Below are positions 29,156 through 37,801 of a DNA stretch of 64,000 bases, in pieces (within the stretch, counting starts at the first letter, position 1; each line of letters starts with the position of its first letter). Position numbers and translations under genes: made by a program. Source of the stretch: Vibrio sp. PID17_43 (GTDB taxonomy: Bacteria; Pseudomonadota; Gammaproteobacteria; Enterobacterales; Vibrionaceae); NCBI RefSeq assembly GCF_002608565.1, contig NZ_LIXM01000009.1:94474-158473 (forward strand), written 5' to 3'. A model generated the notes under the pieces. The model had not been told where the DNA came from, did no database searches, and was given only the letters and a program-made list of their open reading frames with translations.

Positions 29156-30013
29156 ATGGAAAACGAAGTAATCCTAAGAGTGAAAGACCTAGAGGTTGAA
29201 TTCACAACCGATGATGGCCCAGTAAAAGTACTGCATGGTGTGAACTTTGATGTTCGCGCTGGGCGTACTCTTGGCTTAGTCGGTGAGTCGGGCAGTGGTA
29301 AAAGTGTCACCTCGATGTCCATCATGGGCTTGTTGCCAAAGCCGTACGGCAAGATCATTAATGGTGAAGTGAATTACCGCGGTACTGATCTTGCAAAGCT
29401 GCCAGCAGAAGAAATGTATGCCATGCGTGGTGACCGTATTTCTATCATCTTCCAAGATCCGATGACGGCACTGAACCCGGTTCATACTATCGGTCGTCAA
29501 CTTTGTGAAGTGTTAGAACTGCACCGCCCTGAACTGGATAAGAAGGCGCGTGAAACGTATGCAGTTGAAATGCTTGCGAAAGTAAAAATCCCACTTCCAG
29601 AGAAGCGTTTGAATGAGTATCCGCATAACTTGTCTGGCGGCATGCGTCAGCGTGTGATGATTGCGATGGCACTGGCTTGTAAACCAGACATTTTGATCTG
29701 TGACGAGCCAACCACGGCACTGGATGTTACCGTGCAGGCGTCTATCCTTGAACTCATGAACGAACTGCAAGAAGAGACGGGTATGGCGATGATTTTTATC
29801 ACCCATGACCTTGGCGTGGTTGCTGAAGTGTGTGATGACGTGGCGGTGATGTATGGAGGTCGTATTGTGGAAAAAGCCGAGATTTTCGAGTTGTTTGATA
29901 ATCCTCAGCACCCATACACCAAACGTTTGATGGGTTTGATGCCAAGTTTGGATAACGAACCTAAGCAGATGATCGACATTAAGCCGATTGACGCCAGTAT
30001 GTTTGCGAGCTAA
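29156..30013 (+). CDS. ABC transporter ATPase, DppD/OppD type (first half of YejF)
   Basis: A 285-residue ATPase with Walker A '[14 protein letters not shown]' near 42-55, Q-loop, signature '[17 protein letters not shown]', and Walker B '[14 protein letters not shown]'. The C-terminal '[14 protein letters not shown]' is the oligopeptide-transporter ATPase extension. It energises uptake with the next gene. In enteric Yej systems the two halves are fused in one YejF; here they are separate genes 36 bases apart. Confidence 0.92.
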   Translation: MENEVILRVKDLEVEFTTDDGPVKVLHGVNFDVRAGRTLGLVGESGSGKSVTSMSIMGLLPKPYGKIINGEVNYRGTDLAKLPAEEMYAMRGDRISIIFQDPMTALNPVHTIGRQLCEVLELHRPELDKKARETYAVEMLAKVKIPLPEKRLNEYPHNLSGGMRQRVMIAMALACKPDILICDEPTTALDVTVQASILELMNELQEETGMAMIFITHDLGVVAEVCDDVAVMYGGRIVEKAEIFELFDNPQHPYTKRLMGLMPSLDNEPKQMIDIKPIDASMFAS

Positions 30014-30049
30014 CTGGTGCAAAGTGAACAAGTCATAAAAGAGGATGTT

Positions 30050-30889
30050 ATGGCAAAAGAAGTATTAAGAATTGAAAATCTTAAGCAGCACTTTGTATCT
30101 GGTAAAGGACTGTTTAAGAAAGGCTACACCATTAAAGCGGTAGATGGTGTGTCACTGTCAGTAGGTGAGGGGGAGACTCTTGGCTTAGTGGGCGAATCGG
30201 GCTGTGGCAAAAGTACCTTAGGTCGTACCATTCTAAAACTGTACGAGCCAACCGCAGGTAAGATTTTCTTTGAAGGTAAAGACATCACTAAGCTGTCTGT
30301 CAAAGAAATGCGTTCATTGCGTAAAGACATGCAGATTGTTTTTCAGGATCCGATGGAATCCCTCAACCAACGTCACACCATTGGTATGATTTTGGAAGAG
30401 CCGTACATTATTCATAAGATTGGCACCCCTGCAGAACGGAAGCAATGGGTGAAAGAGGTACTGGTGAAGGTCGGTTTACCAGAAACCGCAGTCAACCGTT
30501 ATCCACATGAATTCTCAGGTGGCCAGCGTCAGCGTATTGGTATCGCTCGTGCGATTGCACTTAAGCCTAAATTACTGATTTGTGATGAGTCGGTATCGGC
30601 ATTGGATGTATCGGTTCAGGCTCAGATCCTGAACTTGTTGCTGCAACTGCAGCAAGAGATGAACCTAGCGATCATCTTTATTTCACATGATTTATCGGTG
30701 GTGAAACACGTCTCTGATAAAGTCGCAGTGATGTACTTTGGTAAAGTGGTGGAAGCGGGCAGTGCGAAAGAAATTTACGCTAATCCGCAAAATGATTATA
30801 CCAAGACGCTACTTTCGGCGATTCCGATTACGCATCCCAAGTACCGCAAGAAAAAGCGCTTGGCAGAAAAAAAGCAGCAAGTGGCGTAA
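30050..30889 (+). CDS. ABC transporter ATPase, DppF/OppF type (second half of YejF)
   Basis: A 279-residue ATPase starting at the ATG at 30050 (MAKEVLRIENLKQHF), which follows a GAGG site. It has Walker A 'LVGESGCGKSTLGR', signature 'EFSGGQRQRIGIARAIA', Walker B 'LLICDESVSALDVS' and the family tail 'NDYTKTLLSAIPITHPKYR'. It pairs with the preceding ATPase. An earlier start would add 11 unlikely residues. The operon ends here with a terminator. Confidence 0.92.
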   Translation: MAKEVLRIENLKQHFVSGKGLFKKGYTIKAVDGVSLSVGEGETLGLVGESGCGKSTLGRTILKLYEPTAGKIFFEGKDITKLSVKEMRSLRKDMQIVFQDPMESLNQRHTIGMILEEPYIIHKIGTPAERKQWVKEVLVKVGLPETAVNRYPHEFSGGQRQRIGIARAIALKPKLLICDESVSALDVSVQAQILNLLLQLQQEMNLAIIFISHDLSVVKHVSDKVAVMYFGKVVEAGSAKEIYANPQNDYTKTLLSAIPITHPKYRKKKRLAEKKQQVA

Positions 30890-30931
30890 TGCCACGACTC
30901 AAGTAGAACGGAAAGCCAGATAAAAAGGAAG

Positions 30932-30956
30932 CGCTCCACAGGATGGGGCGTTTTTT
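30932..30956 (+). terminator. Terminator of the Yej-like operon
   Basis: CGCTCC (30932-30937) pairs with GGGGCG (30945-30950, one G-U pair), followed by six T residues. Confidence 0.8.
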
Positions 30957-30977
30957 ATTTTCACTTTTTTCTAGATA

Positions 30978-31005
30978 TTGGATATTGAAATTAGCGTGCT
31001 ACACT
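30978..31005 (+). promoter_or_regulatory. Possible psiE promoter
   Basis: TTGGAT (30978-30983) and TACACT (31000-31005) with a 16-base spacer, about 35 bases before the ATG. No clear Pho box accompanies it. Confidence 0.4.
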
Positions 31006-31041
31006 CCAATTTATTCCTTTGATTTGTTTGGATAGTTCGCA

Positions 31042-31467
31042 ATGCCGTCCCATTTACCTCAATCATTCAGTCGCCCCTTTCTGAAAATCTTTCATGTGCT
31101 TGAAGCCGTGCTTTTGGTTGCCATCACGATGGCGACGGTGTGGGCGATGGCCGAAGAGTTTGTCCACATATATGTGCAAAAGCGAGTGTTACTTGAGGAT
31201 ATCTTATTAATGTTCATCTATCTCGAAGTGCTCGCCATGGTCGGACAGTTTGTGATGAATGGTAAGATCCCAGTTCGTTACCCTATGTATATTGCCATTA
31301 TGGCGATTGCTCGCTACATCACCCTTGGTATGAAAGAACTCGACTCAGTGATGATTGTCTGGCTGTCTTTAGCGGCATTTATTCTGGCTGCTGCAACCTT
31401 GGTTATTCGAGTTGGTCATCATTATTGGCCGTATATCGATCATCAAACCGCCGAAAAAGACGAATAA
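31042..31467 (+). CDS. psiE: PsiE, phosphate-starvation-inducible membrane protein
   Basis: A 141-residue inner-membrane protein with four hydrophobic helices (about 18-38, 55-75, 84-101 and 108-128). 'FHVLEAVLLVAITMATVWAM' and 'VRYPMYIAIMAIARYI' match PsiE. Its role is unknown; in E. coli it is induced by low phosphate. It stands alone between two terminators. Confidence 0.88.
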   Translation: MPSHLPQSFSRPFLKIFHVLEAVLLVAITMATVWAMAEEFVHIYVQKRVLLEDILLMFIYLEVLAMVGQFVMNGKIPVRYPMYIAIMAIARYITLGMKELDSVMIVWLSLAAFILAAATLVIRVGHHYWPYIDHQTAEKDE

Positions 31468-31475
31468 TTTTATTG

Positions 31476-31507
31476 AAAAAACCAGTCATGATGTAACTGG
31501 TTTTTTT
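31476..31507. terminator. Terminator after psiE
   Basis: ACCAGT (31481-31486) pairs with ACTGGT (31496-31501), extended by A/T runs on both sides, with T7 on the right. It sits between convergent psiE and the YgiW-family gene and can work both ways. Confidence 0.8.
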
Positions 31508-31533
31508 ATTGAAGCGCTAGGTGTGATTATCGG

Positions 31534-31938
31534 CTACTTGGAGAGGATTTTAAGTGAGTCAGCAATCACCGCACTGCTGCTGTCATTCTTGGCAATTTTA
31601 CCTACGATTTGAACCTTGTCTTTTGGCGTTACTTTTTGTTCGTCCCAAACATAAGGGCCGATTTTTATGGTCATGCTCCCTGTATCATCGGCAAAGGTAT
31701 ATTGTTCATTGCCTAAAGACACGGTGATATGTCCAATAATGGTCACCGTCATCCCATCGGTGAGCCATTCTGCATTCATCACATCTTCAACGGTATTTAA
31801 TGTGTCATTTTCTTTGGGGCCATCAAATCCCCCTTGGTCTGTCGTGAGGACGCTTTCTTTGGCGATAGTGTCGTCAGAAGCGAACGTTGGACTCGATAGA
31901 AGGACCATACCGATAGCGGTCATGAGTATTTTTTTCAT
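31534..31938 (-). CDS. YgiW/YdeI-family periplasmic OB-fold protein
   Basis: A 134-residue protein from the ATG at 31938, with signal peptide MKKILMTAIGMVLLSSPTFA. The mature part is a single OB (BOF) domain: 'GGFDGP', 'VEDVMNAEWLTDGMTVTIIG', 'YTFADDTGSMTIKIGPYVW' and 'VQIVGKIAKNDSS'. Family members YgiW and YdeI help tolerate peroxide, cationic peptides and other envelope stress, by a mechanism still unclear. It is a lone gene, divergent from the membrane-protein/HlyD module. Confidence 0.85.
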   Translation of the reverse strand: MKKILMTAIGMVLLSSPTFASDDTIAKESVLTTDQGGFDGPKENDTLNTVEDVMNAEWLTDGMTVTIIGHITVSLGNEQYTFADDTGSMTIKIGPYVWDEQKVTPKDKVQIVGKIAKNDSSSAVIADSLKILSK

Positions 31939-32143
31939 GCTGTCTCCCGTCAAAGTGTGTCATTTTTGTGCAAAGGCAATAAATAGCATTCTAATTACAA
32001 AAGGCTATAGTTGTTAATGTAGCGCAATACAACAAAAAAGCTACGAACGTGACGGTAAGATCCGCCCTACTTTTGTTGGTTTTAGAAGTGTGCTGACTCT
32101 GCGGTCGCTCTCTTTTTATCTAACCAGTTTAAGATGGGGATTT

Positions 32144-32674
32144 ATGTTGGGTCTACAAGTTCGAGTCCAAGACTCATTGATTGCGGGAATCATAAATGCT
32201 CTGATCAATGGGTACATCGCGTACGTGCACTTTGAACCGATGGATGCCGTGCCTGTCTCGATCAATCTGATTCGCCATGAGCAGATAACGGTATGGGGAG
32301 AAGCGATCACCTTGACTTTTGGCTTAGGCATCATTCTCTCTCTCATCACATCGAAATTATTTCTCCGACATATAGGCAAAGCTTACCCAGATGCATTGCC
32401 CCAAATTGCATCATCGCTTTGGGCGGACTTGGTGCCCATTGCATTGAAGCATGCTGCGGTTTTGTTTGGCTGGCTGACGGTACTGGCCTTGTTGTGGACA
32501 AAGTACATTGGCGAAGTCATGGTTTCGGCCTATATCGCAGCGGTGATGGTGGGGATGTTTGCTTTCTTCATCACACTGATTATCGAAGTCAGAACAAAAA
32601 ATAGTTTGTTGTATAAAAAGGTCAGCGTCATTGAACTCATTGAACTCATTGAAGAGCATAAGGATCCCAATTAA
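32144..32674 (+). CDS. Small inner-membrane protein of the HlyD/DUF2955 module
   Basis: A 176-residue protein from the ATG at 32144 with four hydrophobic helices (about 12-27, 50-70, 98-116 and 122-144) and a charged C-terminal tail. A GTG at 32090 would add 18 residues; neither start has an ideal ribosome site. I do not recognise the family. Its stop overlaps the start of the HlyD-type gene by one base (TAATG), so the two are translationally coupled. It is probably a structural or accessory part of the same transporter. Confidence 0.7.
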   Translation: MLGLQVRVQDSLIAGIINALINGYIAYVHFEPMDAVPVSINLIRHEQITVWGEAITLTFGLGIILSLITSKLFLRHIGKAYPDALPQIASSLWADLVPIALKHAAVLFGWLTVLALLWTKYIGEVMVSAYIAAVMVGMFAFFITLIIEVRTKNSLLYKKVSVIELIELIEEHKDPN

Positions 32675-33780
32675 TGACAGATGAACATTCGACGGAATTG
32701 AAGAAAGAAGAGGCAAGTACCACACAAAAAGCCCGTTCGGTCACCTATATTATTTTTTTGGGCGTCTTATTACTTTGGCTTTACACCCTTTGGGCCGACA
32801 GAGTTACACCGATGACGGAACATGCGCGAGTGAATACTAATGTGATACGCATTGCTCCAGAAGTGTCAGGACCGATTGCTGCGGTTAACATCCGTAATAA
32901 CGCCAGTGTGACCTTTGGGCAGCCACTGCTGACCATTGACAAGCAACCCTTTGAGTTAGCCGTCAAAGCAACCAAATTGGCATTGCTACAGGCCGGGCAA
33001 TCGTATCAAGCTGATTCCGCTGCGATTAATGTCGCTAAAGCGAATGAAGTCGCGGCGCGCGTTAAGTTGAACAATGTTAAGCGTCACGTGGCGCGCAATC
33101 GTGTGTTAGTGGAAAAAGGCACGATCAGCCAAGCCGCTATGGATGACAGCTTAGCGGACCTCCAGTCGGCTCAAGCCAACTTGGATCAGGCGGTTTCCGC
33201 ATTGGACAAAGCCAAGCAAGAGTTTGGGCCTCGTGACATCAAGAACCCAGAAATACAGGCGGCACTCAATAAGCAAGAGCAAGCGTTGCTAGACCTGAGT
33301 CATACCGAGTTAAAAGCCCCTGGCGAAGGGGTGATCACAAATATGGATGTGAGTGTTGGTGATTACGCCGCAGCAGGGCAACCGTTGCTGACGTTTGTGA
33401 GTAGTAATGGTTTTTGGCTGACGGCCATGGTCAGAGAAAACTCCCTCATGCACCTCAAAGCAGAAGATCCGGTGAAAATTGTTTTTGATTCGTACCCAGG
33501 TGAAGTCTTTAAGGGAAAAGTGACGTCGATTGGCTGGGGGAGCAGTGGTAATGGCAGCCTAACGGTGAATAACGCGAGCGGTATGTTTGACTCTCCGACC
33601 GGTAGTGTTAAAGCGCAACGCTTTCCGGTTAATATTGAATTTGTTGATCTACCTAGCGAGCTTACCCTTCGCTACAGTGGGCGTGCGGTTGTGGCGTTTT
33701 ACCCCGATGAAAGTTACCTAGGTGAGCGCCTGCTTGATGTTTGGATTTGGGCTTGGAGTTATCTAAGTTATGTATCGTAG
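32674..33780 (+). CDS. HlyD/EmrA-type membrane fusion protein
   Basis: A 368-residue periplasmic adaptor. A cytosolic start is followed by a membrane anchor (about 26-44), a first lipoyl half ('IAPEVSGPIAAVNIRNNASV'), a helical hairpin rich in Ala/Gln (about 95-185), a second lipoyl half ('LSHTELKAPGEGVITNMDVS') and a beta-barrel domain ('FWLTAMVRENSLMHLKAE'). It bridges an inner-membrane pump to an outer-membrane channel. It overlaps the next gene by 11 bases. No outer-membrane partner is encoded nearby, so a shared TolC is likely. Confidence 0.9.
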   Translation: MTDEHSTELKKEEASTTQKARSVTYIIFLGVLLLWLYTLWADRVTPMTEHARVNTNVIRIAPEVSGPIAAVNIRNNASVTFGQPLLTIDKQPFELAVKATKLALLQAGQSYQADSAAINVAKANEVAARVKLNNVKRHVARNRVLVEKGTISQAAMDDSLADLQSAQANLDQAVSALDKAKQEFGPRDIKNPEIQAALNKQEQALLDLSHTELKAPGEGVITNMDVSVGDYAAAGQPLLTFVSSNGFWLTAMVRENSLMHLKAEDPVKIVFDSYPGEVFKGKVTSIGWGSSGNGSLTVNNASGMFDSPTGSVKAQRFPVNIEFVDLPSELTLRYSGRAVVAFYPDESYLGERLLDVWIWAWSYLSYVS

Positions 33781-34765
33781 TAGTGCGAATCCATTATTAA
33801 GAGTGGCCATATTCCCCATACTGCTGTTGTTTTGGCAGTACGTATTTGGCACCGATTTGCCTTTGCTTGCTCCTGCTATGTGCGCTGTGTTTTTAACGAC
33901 GACGCATGAACCGCCGCCGTTAGTGATGGTCATCATCATGGGCGTTGTGCTGTTTGTCACCGCTTGGAGCCAGGCACTGCTCAGTCAGCTGCTTTCGGAT
34001 TACCCTCAAGTCTATTACCTTGCCTTGTTTGGCGTGTTTTATTGGTGCATGGCGCGCGCGAAAAAAAATCCACAGGATGTGTTGGCGATTTTGCTGGTTG
34101 TATCTACGGCCATGATTGCGGTGTTCACCCAACAAAAGGGCGTAGATGTCAGTGAAATCCCTCTTGCCTTGTTGAGTAACATTGGTATTGCTGGCTTCGT
34201 TGCGTATTTGGCTTATTTTGTCTTCCCTCATGGGGAGCCATTAGCGCCGTCACTCAGCCCCTCTCAAACTCAGCCGATGCATAATGATGAATGGCAGGTG
34301 TTTGTTAAAGCGTTGATGGTTTTGATTACCCTGTACGTGACAATGACGTTGGATCTCGAGCAGAGCACGATCATCACCATTGTTGTTGCATTAGTGATCA
34401 AAGATCCTGACCCTGTCATTGGTCACGACTATGGTTTAAGGCGCTTACTGGTGACTTATGCCAGTGTGTTGTATGCGATCCCACCATTAATCATGAGCGT
34501 GCTGCAGACCAATTTGTTGGGGATATTGGGGGCGGCGATTGTGAGTGCACTGTTTATGGGGATTCATGCCATGGAAAAGAGGGCGAGCTACAATTCGATT
34601 CAGCTGTTGTATTCGAGTTATGTGGTTCTGGTGTTTTATGGTTTGACGTCGACGAGCATCAGCGCGATATCGGATGATTTAGTTCGCTTTGGTTCGATTT
34701 TACTTGCTGTCGTTCTTGGCATCATGGTGCTGATCATATTGCAGCCACGCCCCAAATTGCACTAG
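33770..34765 (+). CDS. DUF2955 inner-membrane protein (FUSC/AaeB-like permease)
   Basis: A 331-residue membrane protein with two sets of about five hydrophobic helices separated by a soluble linker near residues 150-185 ('PSLSPSQTQPMHNDEWQV'). 'LLAPAMCAVFLTTTHEPPP' near the start is typical of DUF2955. The fold plan resembles the FUSC proteins (AaeB/YccS) that pair with HlyD adaptors to export aromatic acids. Translational coupling to the HlyD gene supports a two-part pump. Substrate unknown. Confidence 0.85.
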   Translation: MYRSSANPLLRVAIFPILLLFWQYVFGTDLPLLAPAMCAVFLTTTHEPPPLVMVIIMGVVLFVTAWSQALLSQLLSDYPQVYYLALFGVFYWCMARAKKNPQDVLAILLVVSTAMIAVFTQQKGVDVSEIPLALLSNIGIAGFVAYLAYFVFPHGEPLAPSLSPSQTQPMHNDEWQVFVKALMVLITLYVTMTLDLEQSTIITIVVALVIKDPDPVIGHDYGLRRLLVTYASVLYAIPPLIMSVLQTNLLGILGAAIVSALFMGIHAMEKRASYNSIQLLYSSYVVLVFYGLTSTSISAISDDLVRFGSILLAVVLGIMVLIILQPRPKLH

Positions 34766-34846
34766 ACAGATATTGCCACCACTGGTGTTATTATTTGGCA
34801 GAAGATTAGCAAATAGTAGATAACAAGAATAGATTACTAGAAAAGG

Positions 34847-34871
34847 CAAAAAGCCCCTTTAATTAGGGGCT
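34847..34871 (-). terminator. Terminator of yicC
   Basis: AGCCCCT (34852-34858) pairs with AGGGGCT (34865-34871); the A5 to the left is a U run for leftward transcription. Confidence 0.8.
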
Positions 34872-34910
34872 TAGTGTGCATTTGTGAACGAGAGAAAACT
34901 CACATAAACC

Positions 34911-35777
34911 TTATTCGATGTTCTGGATCTGTTCACGCATCTGTTCGATCAGAACCTTGAGTTCCACGCCAGAAGCCGTGATGTCGGTGCTGATTGATTT
35001 CGACGCCAGTGTGTTGGATTCTCGGTTGAACTCTTGCATCATGAAATCGAGACGGCGGCCTACTGAGCCTCCGTTCTTCAGAATGTTGGTGGTTTCTTTC
35101 ACGTGAGAATCCAAGCGGTCGAGCTCTTCTGCTACGTCCGATTTCTGGGCTAACAGAATCAGTTCTTGTTCTACGCGAGATGGGTCCAGTTCAACTTTTG
35201 CATCTTCAAACTTAGAGAACAGGCGCTCACGCTGCCATTCTAGGATTTCAGGCATGCGAGCACGCACTTTCACGACTTCTGCCGTGATCGCTTCTAGACG
35301 TTGTTCGATCAACGCTTTCATGTTGTCGCCTTCACGACCACGCGCTTCAATGAACTCGTTGATGGCTTCATCAAACGCGCCTAAGAGGGCTTTGTTGACC
35401 GTATCCATGTCTTGCTCAGGGGTTTCCATCACGCCTGGCCATTGCATAACTTGGAATGGGTTAATGCGGCTGAGTTCACCAGTCATGTGCATGACTTGCT
35501 CAGCGGCTTTGATCACTTGCTTGGCTAACGTCTCGTTGATGCTGAGTTCTGCTTTTGCCGCTGGGTTGGCTTCAAAGCGCAGGCTGCACTCTACTTTACC
35601 GCGAGCTAGACGCTTACGGAAACGCTCGCGCAAAACGGGCTCTAGAGCGCGGAATTGCTCTGGCATACGAAAGTAGGTTTCTAGGTAACGCTGGTTAACA
35701 CTGCGGATTTCCCACACTGCTGAGCCCCAATCGCCTTTTACTTCTTTGCGTGCATACGCTGTCATACTGTAAATCAT
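34911..35777 (-). CDS. yicC: YicC-family endoribonuclease
   Basis: A 288-residue protein beginning MIYSMTAYARKEV, the strongly conserved start of the YicC/YloC family. The N-terminal domain carries 'WEIRSVNQRYLETYFRMPEQ'; the C-terminal domain has 'EELDRLDSHVKETTNIL' and 'GRRLDFMMQEFNRESNTLAS'. YicC is a manganese-dependent endoribonuclease acting in small-RNA decay. It is divergent from rph, with a 165-base shared promoter region. Confidence 0.94.
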   Translation of the reverse strand: MIYSMTAYARKEVKGDWGSAVWEIRSVNQRYLETYFRMPEQFRALEPVLRERFRKRLARGKVECSLRFEANPAAKAELSINETLAKQVIKAAEQVMHMTGELSRINPFQVMQWPGVMETPEQDMDTVNKALLGAFDEAINEFIEARGREGDNMKALIEQRLEAITAEVVKVRARMPEILEWQRERLFSKFEDAKVELDPSRVEQELILLAQKSDVAEELDRLDSHVKETTNILKNGGSVGRRLDFMMQEFNRESNTLASKSISTDITASGVELKVLIEQMREQIQNIE

Positions 35778-35888
35778 CGAATTTTCCTGTCTTTAATTTT
35801 GCTGAAAATTACTCCGCAATAGTAGCACAGCAAGATGAGGGAGGCTTCGTCAATCTGTAACCCAATAGCTTTATTTAAACGATTCCGC

Positions 35889-35894
35889 TATAAT
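35889..35894 (+). promoter_or_regulatory. -10 element of the rph promoter
   Basis: A perfect TATAAT 49 bases before the rph ATG. The -35 region (TAGCTT at 17-base spacing) is weak. Confidence 0.55.
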
Positions 35895-35942
35895 CTACGC
35901 CCAATCAAATCGTCTTCTTCCCATTGTTAAAGGTAGATGCCC

Positions 35943-36659
35943 ATGCGTCCAAACGATCGCAAGGCGGACCAAGTTCGCCCAATCAAAATTACTCGTAACT
36001 ACACTGCTTACGCTGAAGGTTCAGTGTTGGTTGAGTTCGGCAACACAAAAGTTTTGTGTAATGCGACCGTAGAAGAATCTGTGCCTCGCTGGCTAAAAGG
36101 CCAAGGTAAAGGCTGGGTAACGGCAGAATACGGCATGCTACCGCGTGCGACTCACTCACGCACTCGTCGTGAAGCGGCGAACGGTAAGCAAGGTGGTCGT
36201 ACGATGGAAATCCAACGCCTTATCGCGCGCAGCCTACGTGCTGTTGTGGATCTAAAGGCAATGGGTGAGTTTATGATCACGGTTGACTGTGACGTAATCC
36301 AAGCCGATGGTGGTACACGCACGGCATCTATTAGTGGCGCAAGCGTTGCACTGGCCGATGCATTTCAGCACCTAATTGATAGCGGCAAGCTAAAAGCAAA
36401 CCCAATGAAAGGCCATGTTGCAGCGGTTTCGGTTGGTTTGCTCGGTGACGAAGTGCTATGTGACCTTGAATACGTAGAAGATTCAGCTGCAGACACCGAC
36501 ATGAACGTGGTTATGACGGAAGAAGGCAAGATGATTGAAGTTCAAGGCACCGCAGAAGGTGAACCGTTCAGTCAAGAACAGCTGATGGCCTTGCTCGAGT
36601 CGGCGAAAATCGGCATCAGCGAAATCGTCGCAGCGCAGAAGGCGGCGTTAGCTCATTAA
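35943..36659 (+). CDS. rph: Ribonuclease PH
   Basis: A 238-residue phosphorolytic exoribonuclease that trims tRNA 3' ends. The start [13 protein letters not shown] matches the family; an ATG two codons earlier is less likely because the AAAGGT site is then too close. Key segments are '[18 protein letters not shown]', '[12 protein letters not shown]', the phosphate-binding region '[14 protein letters not shown]' and '[17 protein letters not shown]'. rph is intact here and is followed by its own terminator and then pyrE. Confidence 0.96.
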   Translation: MRPNDRKADQVRPIKITRNYTAYAEGSVLVEFGNTKVLCNATVEESVPRWLKGQGKGWVTAEYGMLPRATHSRTRREAANGKQGGRTMEIQRLIARSLRAVVDLKAMGEFMITVDCDVIQADGGTRTASISGASVALADAFQHLIDSGKLKANPMKGHVAAVSVGLLGDEVLCDLEYVEDSAADTDMNVVMTEEGKMIEVQGTAEGEPFSQEQLMALLESAKIGISEIVAAQKAALAH

Positions 36660-36667
36660 TTTTTAGA

Positions 36668-36697
36668 TAGCTTCCCCACAAAGGAAGCTATTTTTTT
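36668..36697 (+). terminator. Terminator of rph
   Basis: TAGCTTCC (36668-36675) pairs with GGAAGCTA (36683-36690), followed by T7. Because it lies upstream of pyrE, it could also take part in controlling pyrE, but no leader peptide is evident. Confidence 0.85.
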
Positions 36698-36705
36698 ACA
36701 TATTG

Positions 36706-36723
36706 CTAGGTCCTCGGACCTAG
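36706..36723. repeat. CCTAGG-type palindrome between rph and pyrE
   Basis: CTAGGTCC, two bases, GGACCTAG: a perfect 8-bp inverted repeat, followed by another CTAGGAT. The same motif forms the ends of the composite repeats at 37417 and 59175. Confidence 0.7.
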
Positions 36724-36768
36724 GATTTAGAAAAAGATAATACCCACACGGAAAATTGAGAGAAAATA

Positions 36769-37410
36769 ATGAAAGCATACCAGCGTGAATTTATTGAGTT
36801 TGCACTTGAGAAACAAGTTCTTAAGTTTGGTGAGTTTACTTTGAAATCAGGCCGTAAGAGCCCGTACTTCTTTAACGCTGGTCTTTTCAATACAGGCCGA
36901 GACCTTGCTCGCCTTGGCCGTTTTTACGCAGCTGCATTAGCAGACTCTGGCATCGAGTTTGATGTGCTATTTGGCCCTGCGTACAAAGGCATTCCAATTG
37001 CGACAACCACAGCAGTAGCACTGGCAGATCACCACGACATCGACACGCCTTACTGCTTCAACCGTAAAGAAGCAAAAGATCACGGTGAAGGTGGTAACCT
37101 TGTAGGCTCAGCGCTAGAGGGGCGTATCATGCTGGTGGATGACGTAATCACGGCGGGCACAGCGATTCGTGAGTCGATGGAAATCATCCAAGCAAACGGT
37201 GCAGACCTTGCTGGTGTGTTGGTTGCTATCGACCGTCAAGAGAAAGGCAAAGGTGCGCTATCAGCGATTCAAGAAGTGGAGCGCGACTTTGGTTGTGCGG
37301 TGATTTCTATCGTAAGTCTCTCTGATTTGATCACGTACCTAGAAGAGAAAGGTGACGCAACAGAGCACCTTGATGCGGTGAAAACATACCGCACGGAATA
37401 CGGGATTTAA
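36769..37410 (+). CDS. pyrE: Orotate phosphoribosyltransferase
   Basis: A 213-residue enzyme converting orotate and PRPP to OMP in pyrimidine synthesis. It starts [18 protein letters not shown]; '[16 protein letters not shown]' is the orotate-binding segment; the PRPP motif is '[14 protein letters not shown]'; the flexible loop is '[17 protein letters not shown]'. Length is typical. CCTAGG repeat units flank it on both sides. Confidence 0.97.
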   Translation: MKAYQREFIEFALEKQVLKFGEFTLKSGRKSPYFFNAGLFNTGRDLARLGRFYAAALADSGIEFDVLFGPAYKGIPIATTTAVALADHHDIDTPYCFNRKEAKDHGEGGNLVGSALEGRIMLVDDVITAGTAIRESMEIIQANGADLAGVLVAIDRQEKGKGALSAIQEVERDFGCAVISIVSLSDLITYLEEKGDATEHLDAVKTYRTEYGI

Positions 37411-37416
37411 GGAAAA

Positions 37417-37795
37417 GGTAGGTCCTAGGTTCAAAAGATGGGCCCTAGGATCTAGGACCTAAAATATTGGATTACGGATTACGCACAATCGCTGTCTTTG
37501 AGTGATAAGGAAAATACTTGTCATTCTGAACCGTGAGGGACGAACGTGATTCAGGATCTACTAGTCGAACGCTCAATGGTTGAAGTGGGCGTTTTGACCA
37601 CGCGCTGGTTGATATTAGATTCCTAGTCTCGCTTGGGCTCGCTGGAATGACGGCTTTGATTTAGGTGAAGCCTTCAGTATTCCGTACGCGAAGCGCTCCG
37701 TATTCGGTATTCAAATGGCTTTCTCAAGAAGCAATGAAATGCACAAATTTCTAGTGCGCTTCACCTAGGATCCTAGGCCTACAACCTAGGACCTA
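37417..37795. repeat. Composite repeat element after pyrE (contains core copy 2)
   Basis: About 380 bases with CCTAGG-rich ends (37417-37470 and 37763-37795). Inside are a duplicated heptamer (GGATTACGGATTACG near 37472), a core of 132 bp (37520-37651, starting GTCATTCTGAACCGTGAGGG and ending GGAATGAC), and a right flank with a second duplicated heptamer (GTATTCGGTATTC). The same order occurs at 59175-59708. It ends 7 bases before the lpxL stop. No gene. Confidence 0.85.
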
Positions 37796-37801
37796 TGCTG
37801 C

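Noticed and set aside
30957..31041. Pho box before psiE
   Set aside because: No CTGTCAT-type direct repeats at the right spacing.
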